DNA of 64,000 nucleotides from Ignavibacteria bacterium (GTDB lineage: Bacteria; Bacteroidota; Ignavibacteria; UBA10030; SZUA-254). Position 1 is the stretch's first letter. Each line of letters starts with the position of its first letter. Positions 36,201-45,188 of the stretch are shown piece after piece. The notes under the pieces were generated by a model. That model was given only the letters and a program-made list of their open reading frames with translations. It did not search any database and was not told the origin of the DNA. The stretch lies in NCBI GenBank assembly GCA_016178595.1, contig JACOSY010000005.1, forward strand, positions 41,403 to 105,402. The letters are read 5' to 3'. Position numbers and translations under genes: made by a program.

Positions 36201-37876
36201 CCAGTGGCGGCTTGCAGTTCCATTTGCACGGGACCATCAGCAGGAGTCCAGCTCGCGCCTCCATCGAGACTAACCTCTGTAAAGACATCGAAGAAGCTGT
36301 TGACCTTGAACTGTCCACCGCCAATATCTCTGACTGAGGTTTTTCCCAATGATTGTTTCGTAGGACTCTCACGGACCATGAAACCCGGACCGGTAAGATC
36401 CAACTGAAGCATTTCTGTCTCGAAATATTGTGTACCGCCGTTATCACTCTTATGCTTCACCATCACCGTTACGTCGGCGGATCCGTTGGCCGGCTGGAAG
36501 GTGTTTCCACCGTCCGTGGAGACTTGCATCATGACAGTCGAGCCAAAGCTATGATTGTGCGAACTGTCTGGCGGCGGTGGAGGATCGTTATGCGTGAAGC
36601 GCTCGTGGCTCACGTCCTTGATCACGATCCCGTTCGCATATGACTGATGCCACTCGGCAGGACTTACGTAGTGGCTTGGGATCGGCGGCAGATTCGGATC
36701 GCTCGTCGTGATTGGCGGTGGGTCTGGTTCTATTTCCATGTGTGTCGGGCCGCTTGTCGATGGTGACCAAGTATTACCTCCATCCAAACTCACTTCAGGA
36801 AAGATATCAAAGAAGCTGTTGATCTTGTACCGACCCCCCATGTCTGCATCAATTTGCGTTTTGCCTGTCGATTGCAGCGTGGGACTTTCGCGGATCATGA
36901 CGCCGGGCGGCAACGATCCACCGGAGATGTCGAGTTGAAGCATTTCAGTGTCGAACGTTCCCGTGGGAGATCCACCAGGTCCCGACATTTTATGAAGATG
37001 CACAGCAACATTTGCGGGCGCGCTCATCCCTTGAAATGTCTGACCGCCATCCATGGAGACTTGCATGCTAACCATCGAACCGAAGCTGTGCGTGCTGCCA
37101 CCGGCTCCCGTATCCGGCGGAGGATCATTATGCAAGAAACCTTCGTGGCTTACGTCTTTAATGACAATTCCGTTTGCAAACGCCGTATGATAATCTGCAG
37201 GACTGACATAGTGACTTGGGATTGCAGGCAGATCCGGACTCGTCGTGACGATGGGCGGTTTAGGATCGCCCTGGAGCGCCATGTGCGCCGAGCCGTTCGT
37301 CGCCGGCATCCAAGTTGCACCACCATCGACACTCAGTTCGGTGAAGATGTCGAAGAAACTGTCGATCTTGTAATGTGTTGCATCCTCAAATGTGACATGT
37401 GTTTTGCCTAACGATTGCAGCGTGGGACTCTCGCGTACCATCACGCCGGGCGGCAGTGATCCACCGGAAATATTCAATTGGAGCATCTCCGTATCGAAAG
37501 CCCTCGTGTTCCCGATATCTTGTGCGGGATTGGATGACACCTGCACGACCACGCTCGCCGGAGCCATCATGGGATTATATGTGTTCCCACCGTCGAGGGA
37601 TACCTGCATGTTGACCTGGGAATTGAACGCGTGAATCTGCGTACCACCGGGCGGTGGGGGCGGCTGGCTCTGCGTGAACTTGGAGTGGCTCACGTCTTTA
37701 ATAACTATCCCAGCCGCATACAACTGGTGATAGAGTTGCGGGCTAATGTACGTGCCCGGCGGTGGGGGTAAATTCGGGCTCGGCTGTGTAAGGGATTGTC
37801 CGAAGAGCTGACCAGTGACGGTCAGAAGGACAAACGCAAGAGCCAACACAAAGAACGCGGTAAACTTTTTTGTCAT
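33227..37876 (-). CDS. Giant repeat surface protein with SdrD-B modules and T9SS-type sorting domain
   Basis: A 1549-residue secreted protein. After the signal peptide come three repeats of about 165 residues (roughly 35-200, 200-375, 375-545), each with VIKDVSHE, MQVSxDGGxTF, DTEMLQLDISGGSLPPGV and a FFDIFTEVSLDGG ending. Next are three SdrD-B-like calcium-type modules (YNDLNGNGVKDPGEPGLAGW; FNDLNGNGVNDKPGEPGLPGW; YYDANHNNQLDPGE); the second is interrupted by a degenerate copy of the FFD domain (FFDVFFEIEVPS). An unassigned 400-residue region follows. The C-terminus is a T9SS-type sorting module with HQNYPNPFNPTTTISFDLPE. An AGGAGG site precedes the ATG. Role: probably adhesion or a surface layer. 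Confidence 0.88.
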   Translation of the reverse strand: MTKKFTAFFVLALAFVLLTVTGQLFGQSLTQPSPNLPPPPGTYISPQLYHQLYAAGIVIKDVSHSKFTQSQPPPPPGGTQIHAFNSQVNMQVSLDGGNTYNPMMAPASVVVQVSSNPAQDIGNTRAFDTEMLQLNISGGSLPPGVMVRESPTLQSLGKTHVTFEDATHYKIDSFFDIFTELSVDGGATWMPATNGSAHMALQGDPKPPIVTTSPDLPAIPSHYVSPADYHTAFANGIVIKDVSHEGFLHNDPPPDTGAGGSTHSFGSMVSMQVSMDGGQTFQGMSAPANVAVHLHKMSGPGGSPTGTFDTEMLQLDISGGSLPPGVMIRESPTLQSTGKTQIDADMGGRYKINSFFDIFPEVSLDGGNTWSPSTSGPTHMEIEPDPPPITTSDPNLPPIPSHYVSPAEWHQSYANGIVIKDVSHERFTHNDPPPPPDSSHNHSFGSTVMMQVSTDGGNTFQPANGSADVTVMVKHKSDNGGTQYFETEMLQLDLTGPGFMVRESPTKQSLGKTSVRDIGGGQFKVNSFFDVFTEVSLDGGASWTPADGPVQMELQAATGSICGMKYNDLNGNGVKDPGEPGLAGWKIKATDAAGVVYSAVTDAAGNYCFPALPPGTYRVEEVLQAGWMQTGGLPFYTLNVAPNQAINGIDFGNFRNGSIYGKKFNDLNGNGVNDKPGEPGLPGWTICATRPSDRPDPSVFPTTGGIDFLGYTTAQITISPYGVPQQDIPLCASGPTTIRRANPSGGTAADSMQTEITLLELKGTLPEPYFPNNDTFIIRHKTDRRSYGAIQGNSFPAYSFFDVFFEIEVPSMGLKMVNKDPTRMSTTINTIPPGAANYFGFNTYLVREDPPYDTLYVVKRVLHCVGNSPGANCDFSCPKPPPPPPPTGPAGTSTTCVVTDASGNYCFMDLPPGSYTLTEVPQAGWTQTTPDPPKIVIESGTNSTTGNDFGNQSCTGRLCIFKYYDANHNNQLDPGEGGVPVSVCFNVTDAANHTIRNCTDASSTVCIALPIGTYTVTEEVPAGYTTSDPKGGIMTVDITECRDYNVNWGNAAGLTDSTFRTATYADWARALSQNTQNKLKAIKCKPDKVEFKLNLKQPQPIFTKLRVVFNMTTRILNVWGDEKNKQLSYTCALVGPADPPKNKVWDFDFNNCPPLPSPAIIQIDGIGLKGALLKVAYIWSTKGGTTVVVKKGVLPGPPEKRVDPTDTLKQILRLPMPNLVDVGQELQQQIVTTSHPFLFTTGAPAGGHSVIYVKYGDVQKSLIKVTRAGDLVHTSKPRWLDFFDKNGQPNTAAPILRQQKGLPPDKHNNQTYANALALQLNILASQYVKFPPGFGGLVYDDHKNPQCNTAAFNGLTVDSIMSLLNQYLATGVPPISGTSASDYDCISKLLNASFAGCPIDTQSWSCVKVKLTGCRTLKEVPYLRTAGPGSVPEYIEPVGPAVQYTPPAAYELHQNYPNPFNPTTTISFDLPEASIVTLEVYNTLGQKVVTLLNQEEMEDGVQEVEFDASSLSSGIYFYRLTATSLTEQEDGTMVNGQTHVIMKKMMLVK

Positions 37877-38404
37877 GACAACCTCCTACAAATGTGTAGT
37901 GGTGGATGAAATAGTGTATGAAAAAGATTACGTTTATATGCTGAGCAAAACGACAGTGAGGAGACTTCTTACTACGAGGGCGTGAGTGGAGAGATGAGAG
38001 CGCTTGTAAAGAGTGAAGAACAACGGAGCTTGATAAACACGCTCACAGGTCAGAACTCGTGAACCCTCATCCATACAGAAAAGGTTCTTCCTTCACACGG
38101 CCGACCCTTCTTGAACCAGCCATATTGTAAAACAATCCTCTGACAAAGTCAAGAGCAAAACGACTGAAAGTATAACTTTTCTTGACTTCCCTTGACTTCC
38201 ATAGTAGCTCGCAGTCGGTGAACAATATCTCGCCGGAAATCGGGTCAATCGCGAGAACCCTGACGCGATTGCTGTCTGGGCAACTTGTATGCCAACCTCC
38301 TATGTTCCTATTGCAGAAGTTTTAAACAGTCTAAAGGAATCTATCAATCTCCGTTGCCAAAATATTGGCACTCGATTGGCAGTTATAGCTTACAATAGAA
38401 GCAG
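37877..38404. other. Intergenic region upstream of the surface protein gene
   Basis: 528 nt between the surface protein gene and the end of the enediyne-type operon. It holds the surface protein promoter and its roughly 240-nt leader, a direct repeat CTTGACTTCC (38184-38208) and a small perfect hairpin TGCCAA-AATA-TTGGCA (38355-38370). No gene was recognised. Confidence 0.55.
38124..38152 (-). promoter_or_regulatory. Promoter of the giant surface protein gene
   Basis: Minus strand: TTGACT, 17 nt, TACAAT. The leader before the ATG at 37876 would be about 240 nt, long enough for regulation. Confidence 0.65.
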
Positions 38405-38833
38405 TTAGGACTGTTGTTGGAATTCAAGAAGCTTTCGGTGAAGTGCCGGTGGCAACTCTTCCACTGCGACGGAATGCCCATTCTTGCGAATGCACACGAC
38501 CTGCTGTTCTCCTCGTGCGATAAGCTCGGAGCGGTCATTGTTCATTCGAACGTATTCGAAACCCATCGTAATCCGGGATTGGGTCAACTCCAGCAACTTC
38601 AGCCGCACGAGAATCTCATCGAACGCGAATGCCTCCGAGAAGAACTCACAATTGCTTCTCGTCGTCGCTAAGGAGATGCCATCCTTCAACTCAATCAACA
38701 CTTCGGGGACGTGCTCGTGCAGGAACATCTCTCTGCATTCGCCCTGCCACAGGAAAAAGTTTGTGAAATAAACATTCCCAAGCAAGTTCGTTTCCTCAAA
38801 CGTCACGATGTGCCTGTGTTCAAAGACGCGCAT
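38405..38833 (-). CDS. Enediyne-type hotdog thioesterase (CalE7/SgcE10/DynE7 family)
   Basis: A 142-residue hotdog-fold acyl-ACP thioesterase, seventh gene of the operon. HRHIVTFEETNLLGNVYFTN, WQGECREMFLHEHVPEVL and CEFFSEAFAFDEILVRLKL are characteristic of the enediyne thioesterases, more so than of general 4-hydroxybenzoyl-CoA thioesterases. In the studied systems this enzyme releases the nascent polyene from the partner iterative synthase, often with decarboxylation. Its ATG overlaps the synthase stop by 14 nt, implying coupled, stoichiometric translation. Confidence 0.9.
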   Translation of the reverse strand: MRVFEHRHIVTFEETNLLGNVYFTNFFLWQGECREMFLHEHVPEVLIELKDGISLATTRSNCEFFSEAFAFDEILVRLKLLELTQSRITMGFEYVRMNNDRSELIARGEQQVVCIRKNGHSVAVEELPPALHRKLLEFQQQS

Positions 38834-41800
38834 GTCGTTCCCTTTCTACAGCAGTTTTTTTAGACACCGCACGGGCATCACCACTTCTTCGCAGCAAGAG
38901 CGCCACCACAGTTGCTGTGGCTCTACGACCATCGAGGAACGACAGAGTATGAATGTCGAGCGAATGGTGCGACAGGCTGAAGGTAACCCAACTGTCTTCG
39001 CGTGTCGACCTCAGAACGGGAAGGGGAGAGACGCTTACTGCTGATTTCTTGAGGCACTCAATGACTGTCCACACGCGGGTGTATGCAGTGACGGTATCTT
39101 CCTTGGCTTCAGCAGCGACGGCGGTTCCGAGCGCTATTCCTTCATTGCCAAGGAGATCGTGCCAGATCTGGTTGGGACGATCCAATACTTTCTCGACATC
39201 GCACACACATACATCATCTGAAGCGGTTGCAAGTGTCATCTGGTCTGTGTGTGCTGCTGACAGTGTCGGCAGCACAATAGAATGTTCATCGGTCAGCCGT
39301 ACAATCGGCTTGCCATTCACATCGTGTTCAATCAGAAAGGCATCGTTGTGGATCGGACGGTGCAGCATCTTAGAGAGGAAATCTCTCACAACGTTTTCGA
39401 GCGCAGTTTGACTTGACTCGCGACGATGTTGAGGGGTTCTCATCCTCCCGGAGTCGTTTGATGATCGAACAGAATGATCCGAGGTTTTGTCGTGGATCGT
39501 CATTGTGATCGTGCACGATTGTTTTGGATCGATGGACTGAATGTATCGTTCGAGATACGGTGCCAATAGGACTATGGGAAAACCTCGCTTTGCATCATTC
39601 GTTCTCGACAGCACGCTCTGACCGACTGCACGACATCGGAATCCTTTGAAGACTTCGATCATTGCCCCTTCAGGTGATTTGACCTCGACATCATAAACAT
39701 ACTCCTGCGTCGTGCGTTCTCTTTCGCGAGCGGAAAGTACAAGCTGCGAATAGCTGTTGATCGGTTGATAGAACTCGATCCGTTCGATCGAGAGGGGAAG
39801 TATCATGGCTTGGGGCACGCATGGCTGAATTGCATGGAGGAAAGTGTCCCTCACGGTTGGATCGCCAGTCAGCAGTGTGTGGGGCTGATACATACCGAAG
39901 AGTTTTGGATTATCGTCGCGTTGAATTTCAGCAACGCACGATGTAGCAGAAAGCTCTCGGTAACCGACCAGATGTTGGAACATCGGTCCCTGGAAGAGGA
40001 TCGTACTGTATAAATCTTCTCGAGGAGAGATTGGAAGAAGCTTCTCCGAAGAAAGCGCAGTGCCGGCGGTAACATCAGGGATGTCGCCTGCTCGCGATCC
40101 GAAGATAACATGACCTCGGAAGTGGTCAAGTGCGAAATTCGTTTCGCTGCTCCTGATGACGACTTCAATACCCTTCGAGTTCTCGTCTGCTTGTGCAATG
40201 ATACGAATCCGGGTTGAACCATCCGGAGAAACCATGATGGCGCGTGGAAACTCGAGTCGTTCCACTGCTGCACACGATTCCCCGGACAACAGGCTTGACG
40301 CTGCTTGTACCATCGCTTCGATCCCAAGAACTGCCGGGAACAGATGCATTCCATCGACGAAATGATCGTTCAGGTAGAGATCGTGTGCCGTCGAAAGCTC
40401 ACACTCGGTGATCAGCTCAACGCCGGGATAATGCACACGGTTCCGCTCAAGAAATCGCAGGACGGGCAAGGATCGATCGTGCAATCGGAGTGTGGGAAGA
40501 CGGCGAACCCGTCCGCACATGATGACTTCTGGTGCCGCTTGTTTATGTCGAAGTAATTCCAGGAGCGCTTTCAATCCCGTCTTCATCTCAATGGGCGTCA
40601 CTCCTTCACGAGCAAGTGCATCGACACTGCCAAGACGCTCACCCATACCGACTCCCGCCCACACCGAGGAGTTGAGGCTGAGACATCTCATCGATGGGTA
40701 TGCTCGTTGCAGCTGCAAGACTGCTCGATTCATCCACTCGTTGGCAAACGCATAGGCGGTTTGACCCGGCATCCCGCTCTGTGCAATGATCGATCCAAAT
40801 GTGATGAAGAGTTTCACTTCTTCCAATGGTAATGCTTGGAGAATATGAATCGTGCCCCGGATTTTCGGCGCGAGAGTTTGCGCCACGGCATCGCCGGTAA
40901 GATTGCGCGTTGCCTGGGGAATGTTTGTGCCAGCAGCGTGGAGGACGGCAGTGATGCCGCCAAGATCCCGCCGGATGAGAGCAATTGTTCTTTCAAGAGA
41001 GGGCTTGTCAACGACATCACATGTGTAATATCGGCATAAGAGTTTTTCATTATCAAAACGCTGCAGAGTCGCACGCACTTCGGCACCAGCGCCATCACCA
41101 TTTCCAGCAAGAAGCGTTCGACCGAGGAGAGCTACTTTGCATCCTGTTTCTCGTGCAAGCGTGAGTGCCCACTCAGCAGCAACTCCACGTCCGCCACCGG
41201 TGATGAGGAGAACATCGGAACGATCGAGAGGCTGAGTTGCAGTCATACCGTGCTCAAGAAGTCGAAGTACCGGCGACCGCCGCACCCTGTTATTGCCGTA
41301 TCCGGTTTCCCGAAATCCTGATGTCGAGCGAAACTCTTTCAGAAGTACTTCCGACAAGGACACGGCATCCGCAAGCGGATCGCAGTCGACGATGCACGTC
41401 GCAGCAAGATTCAATTCGAGGTGCAAGCTCTTGAAGACCCCCGAACAGCAAGCGAACGGATTGTCGGATGCGTCGACAGAACTACGGCCGAAGAATCCGC
41501 CGCTCTGCTGAACAACTCCTACAAAAAGATCTTGTTTTTTCTTCGCTGTGCACCAACGTGCAATTGCTTGTGCCACCGTGAAGAGAGGTTGAACCGACGT
41601 GTTATGCCACGTTGAAAGATCCGCGTCAGTAACATCCCACGATCTGCCGTCGCTCCGGTGTGGATGTACATAGATGAATGCGTCCCATGGAATATCGTTC
41701 GCGGGGGAATCATTCAAATATACCTCAAGAGAGGTATGGCAGGAATCGACGACGATGCCCGCTTGAGCAAGTCGTGTCGTTAAAGAGCGGAGCAAAGGAT

Positions 41801-44800
41801 CACGTTCTTCGCCAATGACAAGACATCGTTTTTGCGGTTGTAAAAACTGGTTGATAGCATCGGGCAATCGTGACTCTTCCATTTCGATTCGGAACGGACG
41901 AACCCACGCAGACATCCCTGGCGGCTCCTCCTCTTCAACCACAAGCTTTCGGGCTCCCTGCGTCGACAGCAATTCGAAGAGAGTTTGCGCGACCTGCTGG
42001 AGGGAAACGGTCGAGTACTCCGTCGGATCGGCGGGTCTGGCCAACCCGAGTGTACGTGCAGCTTCGGTAACGAGTTGTGCCGATGCGATTGAATTAAGAT
42101 TGAGATCGTGCAGCAATAAGTTTTCCGGTTTGACCAGCTCACGCGGATACTCGGTAATTGATGCTGCCAGGTCGAGTACAAGGCTGAGCACGCCATCGTA
42201 GTTCGACACGGAGCCGCTGTCGACCTTTTCCGTTTTGGGCGGAATGGAATTTTCGGCACTGGCTGGAGCTGTTGCGTTCGCTCGAGTCAGCGCAATGCTT
42301 TCGAGTTTTGTGTCATCGCTGGAATCGCTTGTCGGCAGCGCCTCCCGATCCGATTCACAAGGATTCTGGATGAAGGCGGGATGGTAGTCTAATGGGATCG
42401 GTCGGGTGAAGCGAACGTCGAACAGGTGCGATGCCCGAATGGGTACGCCGAGTGCGAAGAGGCAAGCAAGTGTCATGTTCATCGGCCTGACCGTCGTTCC
42501 TCCCTCGTCATCGGTGAAGAGAACGCAACGCAGTCCTCGCACGTCAATCTCCGAAAGCATATTGCTGAGCGATCGCCCGGGCCCAACTTCCACAAGCACA
42601 TCGATTCCGAAGCGCTCGGCTTCCCGCACTGCGTCAAGAAATCTCACCGGCATCAGGATTTGGTCGCACAGATTATCCTTCACCTGATCGCGCTTGACAT
42701 CCATTCCCGTGATCGTCGAGATCACCGGAAAGATCGCCTCACCGACACGCATCGTTCGAAGTTCTTCGCGAAGAATGTCTGCAGCGGACGAGACGAGCTG
42801 CGAATGGAACGCGTTCGATACTTTGAGTGAGATGGCTGGAATACTTCGGTCGCGGCATCGCGCGATCAAGTCCTGGACCGCCGAGTATTCTCCCGAGACC
42901 ACCGCTTGTTTTGGAGTATTGTATCCGGCGATCGTCACATAGCCGGCAATGCTGCGAACGATTTCTTCCACAACCGCGGGAGGTGCTGCAACAGTTGCCA
43001 TTCCTCCTCGCACCGAGCCGGTCGACTCCATCGCCCGCCCGCGCAGCGAGACGTAACGACAGAGATCCTCTTCTGCGATCGTTCCATTGCTCCAAAGAGC
43101 AGTCCACTCGCCGAGGCTATAGCCAATGGCAAGCGATGGCGTAACACCATGCTCTTTCAGAATTTTCGACATCACAACCGAGGTTGCGGCAATTGCGGGC
43201 TGTGCGACGCGTGTTTGCGTAAGAACTTGCTTCCATTGCTCACGTTCAGCAGCAGTACTCCTATCGATGTCCCTGAAGATGATCTGCGAAAGCACTTTGC
43301 CATTGATTGGTCCGACGCTTTGATCTGCACTGACAAAGCCTTCTCGAACGGCATCATATCGTTGGTACCAGAGTTGTCCCATGTTGACTTGCTGGACGCC
43401 TTGACCCGGGTATAAATATCCGACACGGACCGGACGAGCAGACCGCGCGAGGAAAATCCCTGCGCGGGTATCGATGTGGCTGAATTCCTGCGCTCCTCCT
43501 GCAGCGCCGACGATGGTGAGTAATTGTTCGAGCTTCGACGAGAGTTCTTCAGGCCGCGAAGCGACGATGGCTGCCCGCACATCTCCTGACTGCAATTCGC
43601 GCGCGAGCATTGCGGCGAGATCCGTCATCTCAGCCTGGCTGATGCGTGCCGCGAACTGGAATATACGCTGGAGCTGCTCCTTGAGTTCATCGGTTCGGCG
43701 AGCGGCAAAGAAAAAGATTTCGCTGTCCTGACTGCTTGTAATGAGACGCCGTTCGTCCGGTGTGAACTCACTTCGTCGATGTGTTGCAAGCGATTCAATC
43801 GTCAAATGCGTATTGATGCCGCCAAAGCCAAATGCACTCACGCCGGCTCGGAGCGGCCTGTGCTCATCCCACGATCTTGCGGACCGAAGAGGATAGAGCG
43901 ATTTTGCGCTTGTTCGAAATTCCTCATGCGGCGTATTGCATCCGGGCATAGGAGGGAGGATCTGATTGTACACTGCAAGGGTCGCTTTGATCAGTCCGGC
44001 AACTCCCGCTGCGGCCTTTGTGTGACCGATGTTCGCCTTTACCGAGCCGACGCCAATCATGGGACGTTCGTCAGTCGATATGTGGGACGATTCATTCACA
44101 ACGCCGGCTACCGCGGCAAGTTCGATACGATCGCCGACTGTTGTTCCGGTGCCGTGGCCTTCGATGAGGGAGACAGTCGCAATGTCGTAGCCCGCCCGCT
44201 TGTAAGCACGACGAACTGCAAATGCCTGTCCGGATGTGGAGGGAGTTGTCAGCCCACCTTGTCCATCCGACGAGATACCCCAACCACGAATGACTGCGTA
44301 GATACGATTCCCATCGTCAACGGCATCTTCGAGGCGCTTGAGGACAATCATGCCGCATCCTTCACCGGGAAGGAAACCGGAGGAACGTTCATCATACACA
44401 AACATTTCACGCTCGGCAAGAGCACCCATCTTCGCAAAGCCGATGAGCTCGAACGGATCGAGACTGATATCGACACCTCCGGCGAGCGCTACGTCAAGGT
44501 CGTGTGTTTCAAGTTGAGCACAAGCGGTCGATACTGCGAGAAGCGAGGCAGCGCAGGCTCCGTCCACTGTGTAACCACCGCCATGAAAATCAAAATAGTT
44601 GCAGATGCGGCCGGGGATGGTGTTGGAAAGTCCGCCGGCGAGGTTCTCATGATTCATCGGAGGGAATGCAGACTTGAAACGCTTTTCAGCTTCGTTGAGA
44701 ATAACATCGCGCCCAGGCTGCACAACCCCAAGATTGATCAGCGTGTTGAGAAGCGTTTTCCGAACGTACGGCCAGCGAAGCCGAAGAGTGTTTGCACGGG

Positions 44801-45188
44801 AGACTTCGCCCGCGAGCGTGTTGCCGAGGATTACACCAGTCGTATCGCGCGGCAATCTCGACGGATCGTCGTAGCCTGCATCATGCAGCGCTTCTTGGGC
44901 GACTTGCAGTGCCAGCCATTGAGCGATGTCGGTTGCACGAAACGTCGATCCTGCAATACGATACCGCACGCGATCGAATTCGAATCCATGGATGAGAGCA
45001 GCGTAGGGCGAGTAGGTTTTGTCCGGCTCATTCCGATCGGACGAATAGTACGATTCGAGCGACAAACGTTCATCCGGTATCCGGCGAAACGCGCGGCGCT
45101 TCGCAAGGATGTTCTCCCAGAATTCTTTGGGAGAATTCGCGTCCGGATACCGACAACCGATTCCTATGATGGCGATCGCGTTAGACAT
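38820..45188 (-). CDS. Iterative enediyne-type polyketide synthase (PKSE): KS-AT-ACP-KR-DH-PPTase
   Basis: A 2122-residue type I synthase. KS about 1-460: active Cys in TVDGACAASLLAVSTAC (about 212), His in EGHGTGTT and NIGHTKAAAG. AT about 590-900: nucleophile in GYSLGEW (about 691). ACP about 1000-1080: carrier serine in LNLNSIASAQL (about 1033). KR about 1320-1540: NADPH site ITGGGRGVAAEWAL, active-site QTAYAFANEWMN. DH about 1590-1860: NDHFVDGMHLFPAVLGIEAM. C-terminal PPTase about 1930-2090: HDVNGKPIV, VCDVEKVL and RVWTVIECLKKS, so it can load its own ACP. KS text such as VALAGGVDISLDPFELIGFAK marks the enediyne clade. There is no ER, so a polyene is expected. ATG 45188 overlaps the DUF1702 gene by eight nt. 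Confidence 0.93.
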   Translation of the reverse strand: MSNAIAIIGIGCRYPDANSPKEFWENILAKRRAFRRIPDERLSLESYYSSDRNEPDKTYSPYAALIHGFEFDRVRYRIAGSTFRATDIAQWLALQVAQEALHDAGYDDPSRLPRDTTGVILGNTLAGEVSRANTLRLRWPYVRKTLLNTLINLGVVQPGRDVILNEAEKRFKSAFPPMNHENLAGGLSNTIPGRICNYFDFHGGGYTVDGACAASLLAVSTACAQLETHDLDVALAGGVDISLDPFELIGFAKMGALAEREMFVYDERSSGFLPGEGCGMIVLKRLEDAVDDGNRIYAVIRGWGISSDGQGGLTTPSTSGQAFAVRRAYKRAGYDIATVSLIEGHGTGTTVGDRIELAAVAGVVNESSHISTDERPMIGVGSVKANIGHTKAAAGVAGLIKATLAVYNQILPPMPGCNTPHEEFRTSAKSLYPLRSARSWDEHRPLRAGVSAFGFGGINTHLTIESLATHRRSEFTPDERRLITSSQDSEIFFFAARRTDELKEQLQRIFQFAARISQAEMTDLAAMLARELQSGDVRAAIVASRPEELSSKLEQLLTIVGAAGGAQEFSHIDTRAGIFLARSARPVRVGYLYPGQGVQQVNMGQLWYQRYDAVREGFVSADQSVGPINGKVLSQIIFRDIDRSTAAEREQWKQVLTQTRVAQPAIAATSVVMSKILKEHGVTPSLAIGYSLGEWTALWSNGTIAEEDLCRYVSLRGRAMESTGSVRGGMATVAAPPAVVEEIVRSIAGYVTIAGYNTPKQAVVSGEYSAVQDLIARCRDRSIPAISLKVSNAFHSQLVSSAADILREELRTMRVGEAIFPVISTITGMDVKRDQVKDNLCDQILMPVRFLDAVREAERFGIDVLVEVGPGRSLSNMLSEIDVRGLRCVLFTDDEGGTTVRPMNMTLACLFALGVPIRASHLFDVRFTRPIPLDYHPAFIQNPCESDREALPTSDSSDDTKLESIALTRANATAPASAENSIPPKTEKVDSGSVSNYDGVLSLVLDLAASITEYPRELVKPENLLLHDLNLNSIASAQLVTEAARTLGLARPADPTEYSTVSLQQVAQTLFELLSTQGARKLVVEEEEPPGMSAWVRPFRIEMEESRLPDAINQFLQPQKRCLVIGEERDPLLRSLTTRLAQAGIVVDSCHTSLEVYLNDSPANDIPWDAFIYVHPHRSDGRSWDVTDADLSTWHNTSVQPLFTVAQAIARWCTAKKKQDLFVGVVQQSGGFFGRSSVDASDNPFACCSGVFKSLHLELNLAATCIVDCDPLADAVSLSEVLLKEFRSTSGFRETGYGNNRVRRSPVLRLLEHGMTATQPLDRSDVLLITGGGRGVAAEWALTLARETGCKVALLGRTLLAGNGDGAGAEVRATLQRFDNEKLLCRYYTCDVVDKPSLERTIALIRRDLGGITAVLHAAGTNIPQATRNLTGDAVAQTLAPKIRGTIHILQALPLEEVKLFITFGSIIAQSGMPGQTAYAFANEWMNRAVLQLQRAYPSMRCLSLNSSVWAGVGMGERLGSVDALAREGVTPIEMKTGLKALLELLRHKQAAPEVIMCGRVRRLPTLRLHDRSLPVLRFLERNRVHYPGVELITECELSTAHDLYLNDHFVDGMHLFPAVLGIEAMVQAASSLLSGESCAAVERLEFPRAIMVSPDGSTRIRIIAQADENSKGIEVVIRSSETNFALDHFRGHVIFGSRAGDIPDVTAGTALSSEKLLPISPREDLYSTILFQGPMFQHLVGYRELSATSCVAEIQRDDNPKLFGMYQPHTLLTGDPTVRDTFLHAIQPCVPQAMILPLSIERIEFYQPINSYSQLVLSARERERTTQEYVYDVEVKSPEGAMIEVFKGFRCRAVGQSVLSRTNDAKRGFPIVLLAPYLERYIQSIDPKQSCTITMTIHDKTSDHSVRSSNDSGRMRTPQHRRESSQTALENVVRDFLSKMLHRPIHNDAFLIEHDVNGKPIVRLTDEHSIVLPTLSAAHTDQMTLATASDDVCVCDVEKVLDRPNQIWHDLLGNEGIALGTAVAAEAKEDTVTAYTRVWTVIECLKKSAVSVSPLPVLRSTREDSWVTFSLSHHSLDIHTLSFLDGRRATATVVALLLRRSGDARAVSKKTAVERERHARL

